Source of the DNA: Phaeosaccion multiseriatum
Taxonomy: Eukaryota > Ochrophyta, other classes
DNA: 64,000 bases
Assembly (NCBI GenBank): GCA_965112735.1
Contig: OZ218963.1
Span: 434,001-498,000 of the forward strand
Reading direction: 5' to 3'
Shown here: one piece after another, positions 61,801 through 64,000 of the stretch
Layout: each line of letters opens with the position of its first letter
How positions within the stretch are numbered: position 1 is the first letter of the stretch
Program-made: the position numbers and the translations under genes
The notes under the pieces: model-generated
Told to the model about the DNA's origin: nothing
Database searches by the model: none
Seen by the model: the letters and a program-made list of their open reading frames with translations, nothing else

Positions 61801-63588
61801 ATGCAGCGAGCATTTGCTATGGTGAGGGGGGCGCTAAGGGGCGCCACTGGGCGCGGAGGGGTGGAAGCAGCAGGAGCTGGGTCTTTGAAGAGGAGAAGGC
61901 CTGGAGAGGACGACGACGCCTACTGGAGACGGAGGCTGGAGGAGTCCATCACCGCCTTGAAGGGAGATGGGAAGATGCCCGTCGCTGAGAGCACTCTCAA
62001 GTGAGTGGTGTGGTGCCTTTGTAGTTTGCTGCTCCTTTTATTTTGCCTGCGTTGCTAGGTGCTCTTCCCCTTTTGTGGTTGTGGGGCGTATTGGTGTAGG
62101 CGGCGCTGTGCTTCATCTAGTCATCTTCTTCCTTGTCTTCTTCTACTACTTTATTCTCCTTCACCCACCTGGGCTCTTCATCTTGTCGTGTTGAGCGATG
62201 GAAAGGGGCCTCCGCAGCCTCACTGAGACACGTGTTCGCCTCCTGCTGCCTGTCTTCTGTTGTGCGTCCTTCACGTTTACAGGCTGGCCTCCACTCTGCA
62301 GCAGCAGGAGAAGCAGCAGCCTCAGAAGAAGCAGCAAGTGATCAAGAACAAGAAGAAGAGCGCCCGAGAGAGGCTGGAAGAAGAGGCGAAGCTCCTCGGT
62401 ACGCAACGGCAGAGGGAGAGCAGAGAGCAGAGACTGCCTGAAGAGGAGGAGCGCTTCACTAGTTGGTTGCACACCTTCGCTGGTTGCATAAAGAACTCTC
62501 TCCATCACCACCCGCCCGACGCTGCTGCTACTGTTGCTGCTTCTAAACTCGAATTCTCTCTACGTGCTGTCTCTCATCCCCCTCTTCCTGAGTGATTCCT
62601 ATTAAGTCAATAAAGTTGTCCCTCCCCCTCTTCCCCGCCTCTCCCTCCCCCTCTCTGTGCGTTGTGCGTGCCTGTACCTTTGTGTCTGTGCGCGCGTGTG
62701 TGTGCGTGCGTGCGCAGAGGACACCCCTTCCGCCGAGCTGCACCTCCTGGCCAATGCTTACTTCGAAGGTGCCGAGGGCGTTGAGCAGGACAAAGACAGG
62801 GCAGTCAGGCTGTGGGCCCTCGCGGCGGGCAAGGCAGGGGAGCTAGACCTCACAGGTATGGGCAGCAGGCCGAGGCCGAGGGGGAGGGGGGGGGCGATAG
62901 GCAGGCAGGCAGGCAGGCAGATAGGTAGGCAGGCATATGGGCACAGACAGCGAAGGGCAAGAGGGAAGGTGAAGGGGAAAGGGGCAAAGGAGGCCTTCTT
63001 TTCACCCCAGCTGCTCGCACCCCAGAGGGGTATTTCTGTTCTATTCCCATGCTCGCCTGACTGCAGGTCTTTCTGGTACTTTATTGCTATTGCCCTGCCC
63101 CTTTGCTGGCTTTGCTTCCTCTCCCCCCCGCCCCTCCTTCATTGGGAGCAGCCGGCCCCGAAGGCCCCCGACAGGTGGTCAGTGCCCTCACCGGTACGTC
63201 GGGAAAGAGGAAGGAGAAGATGGCGGCTTCACTGTACAGCCTTGCATCGTGTCTCCGATCAGGCGAAGGCGTAGCGGTCCCGCAGCCTGAGAAGGCCGCG
63301 ACGTTCTATAGAGAGCTCGCCCAGGGAGGAGACGGCCCCGCAGCCTACAACCTTGCTGTCATGCTTACAGCAGGGGAGTTGAGCGGCAGTGGCAGCAAGA
63401 AGGGAGGGAGGAAGGAGGAGAAGGCAGGGGGGCGGGTGGAGGAGGGGGATGAGGAGGAGGAAGGGGAGGAGGAGGAGGGGGAGGGGGAGGAGGAGGAGGA
63501 GGAGGAGGAGGAGGAGGAGGAGGAGGAGGAGGAGGAGGAGGCGCTGAAGTGGTATCTCCAAGCTGCGAACAAGGGCGTGCCAGGAGCG
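61801..63588 (+). CDS. Sel1-like repeat protein (5' part; continues beyond window)
   Basis: Four exons are visible (61801–62000, 62283–62398, 62718–62855, 63152–63588), in phase with GT–AG introns; a donor at 63589 shows that the gene continues. The N-terminus (MQRAFAMVRGAL, basic) may be a mitochondrial presequence or simply disordered. Helical charged segments come next (AYWRRRLEESITAL; QQQEKQQPQKKQQVIKNKKK). Sel1-type repeats follow: AELHLLANAYFEGAEGVEQD with KDRAVRLWALAA, then ASLYSLASCLRSGEGVAVPQ with PEKAATFYRELAQGGDGPAA and YNLAVML, then ALKWYLQAANKGVPGA. The alternating A-x-Y-x-L-A and A-x-x-x-Y-x-x-A-A pattern is diagnostic of TPR-like Sel1 scaffolds in protein–protein interaction. 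A poly-Glu run from (GGA)n sits between repeats. The partner is unknown. Confidence 0.75.
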
Positions 63589-64000
63589 GTAAGGAGACCG
63601 CCGACCCCCCGGGGCGCGTGAAAGAGTGGAGGGTGTGAGGAGTGTGAGGAGCCCTGATCGTATGGTTTGGCCTCGCTCTTCTTGTTGTGGTTGTTGTTGT
63701 TCTTGTTCTTGTTGTGGTTGTTGTTGTGGTTGTTGTGGTTGTTGTTGTTGTTGTTGGTGGTGGTGTTGTTGTTGGTGTTGTTGGTGTTGTTGTTGTTGTT
63801 GTTGTTGTTGTCGGGTGTTGTTGTGTTGTGTTGTTGTTGTTGCTGTTATGGTTGTTGTTGTCGTCGTCGTTGTTGTTGTCATTGTTGTTGTTGTTGCTGC
63901 TGCTGCTGTCGTTGTTCTTGTTATTGTTCTTCTTCTCACTCTCCACCTCCCCTCATCCCCACACCCACTAACTGCCTTGCCTTCCCTGCCGACTCGGGCC
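63589..64000. repeat. Intron with (GTT)n tract, running off the window
   Basis: From 63684 to about 63900 the intron is GTT trinucleotide repeats with GTG and GTC variants, followed by a pyrimidine-rich stretch with ACTAAC near 63966 that may be a branch point. The next exon lies beyond the window. Confidence 0.7.

Overview
The window is nuclear DNA from a eukaryote. Genes carry many spliceosomal GT–AG introns; there is a cytosolic HSP70 ending in EEID, a four-EF-hand calmodulin/centrin-like protein, and introns packed with microsatellites. Several N-termini are signal peptides followed directly by Phe, the presequence style of secondary plastids with red-algal ancestry. I therefore suggest a photosynthetic stramenopile, perhaps eustigmatophyte-like, but the taxon is an inference. 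All exon maps were made by hand from splice sites, reading phase and comparison of duplicated copies.

Bases 1–3050 hold a tandem array of at least three paralogous genes for small presequence-bearing proteins (about 170 aa) that I do not recognise. They share an exact exon-length pattern, and each contains an internal duplicated GSWP module. From 3560 to 11782 lies a pseudogene island: a truncated, frameshifted copy of a plastid-type aromatic amino acid permease gene, then a decayed N-acetylglucosaminyltransferase I (GnT-I) gene. A 3.7-kb segment (12274–15955) follows; it is bounded by perfect 26–27-bp inverted repeats and contains an O-fucosyltransferase-like gene and an exostosin-like gene. 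The intact 11-exon parent of the permease occupies 16290–21601.

Bases 22657–37184 hold a calmodulin/centrin-like gene (minus), a divergent 15-exon gene for an unrecognised 1065-aa protein (plus), and a low-complexity coiled-coil gene (minus). Bases 38483–42294 encode a glycosyltransferase–sulfotransferase fusion. HSP70 (43364–47555) has a heat-shock element upstream. Then come a Gln-rich protein, a multi-membrane-segment metallophosphoesterase (52536–57528), an unrecognised gene (58248–60116), a 585-bp foldback element flanked by TTAA, and the 5' part of a Sel1-repeat gene that continues past the window.

Four of the loci are glycan-related (GnT-I remnant, O-fucosyltransferase-like, exostosin-like, GT–sulfotransferase). 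The strongest leads are the GSWP-module array, the inverted-repeat-bounded segment carrying two glycan genes, a 13-bp word occurring nine times in introns, a UTR and two coding frames, and introns whose microsatellites start at the splice donor or end at the acceptor.
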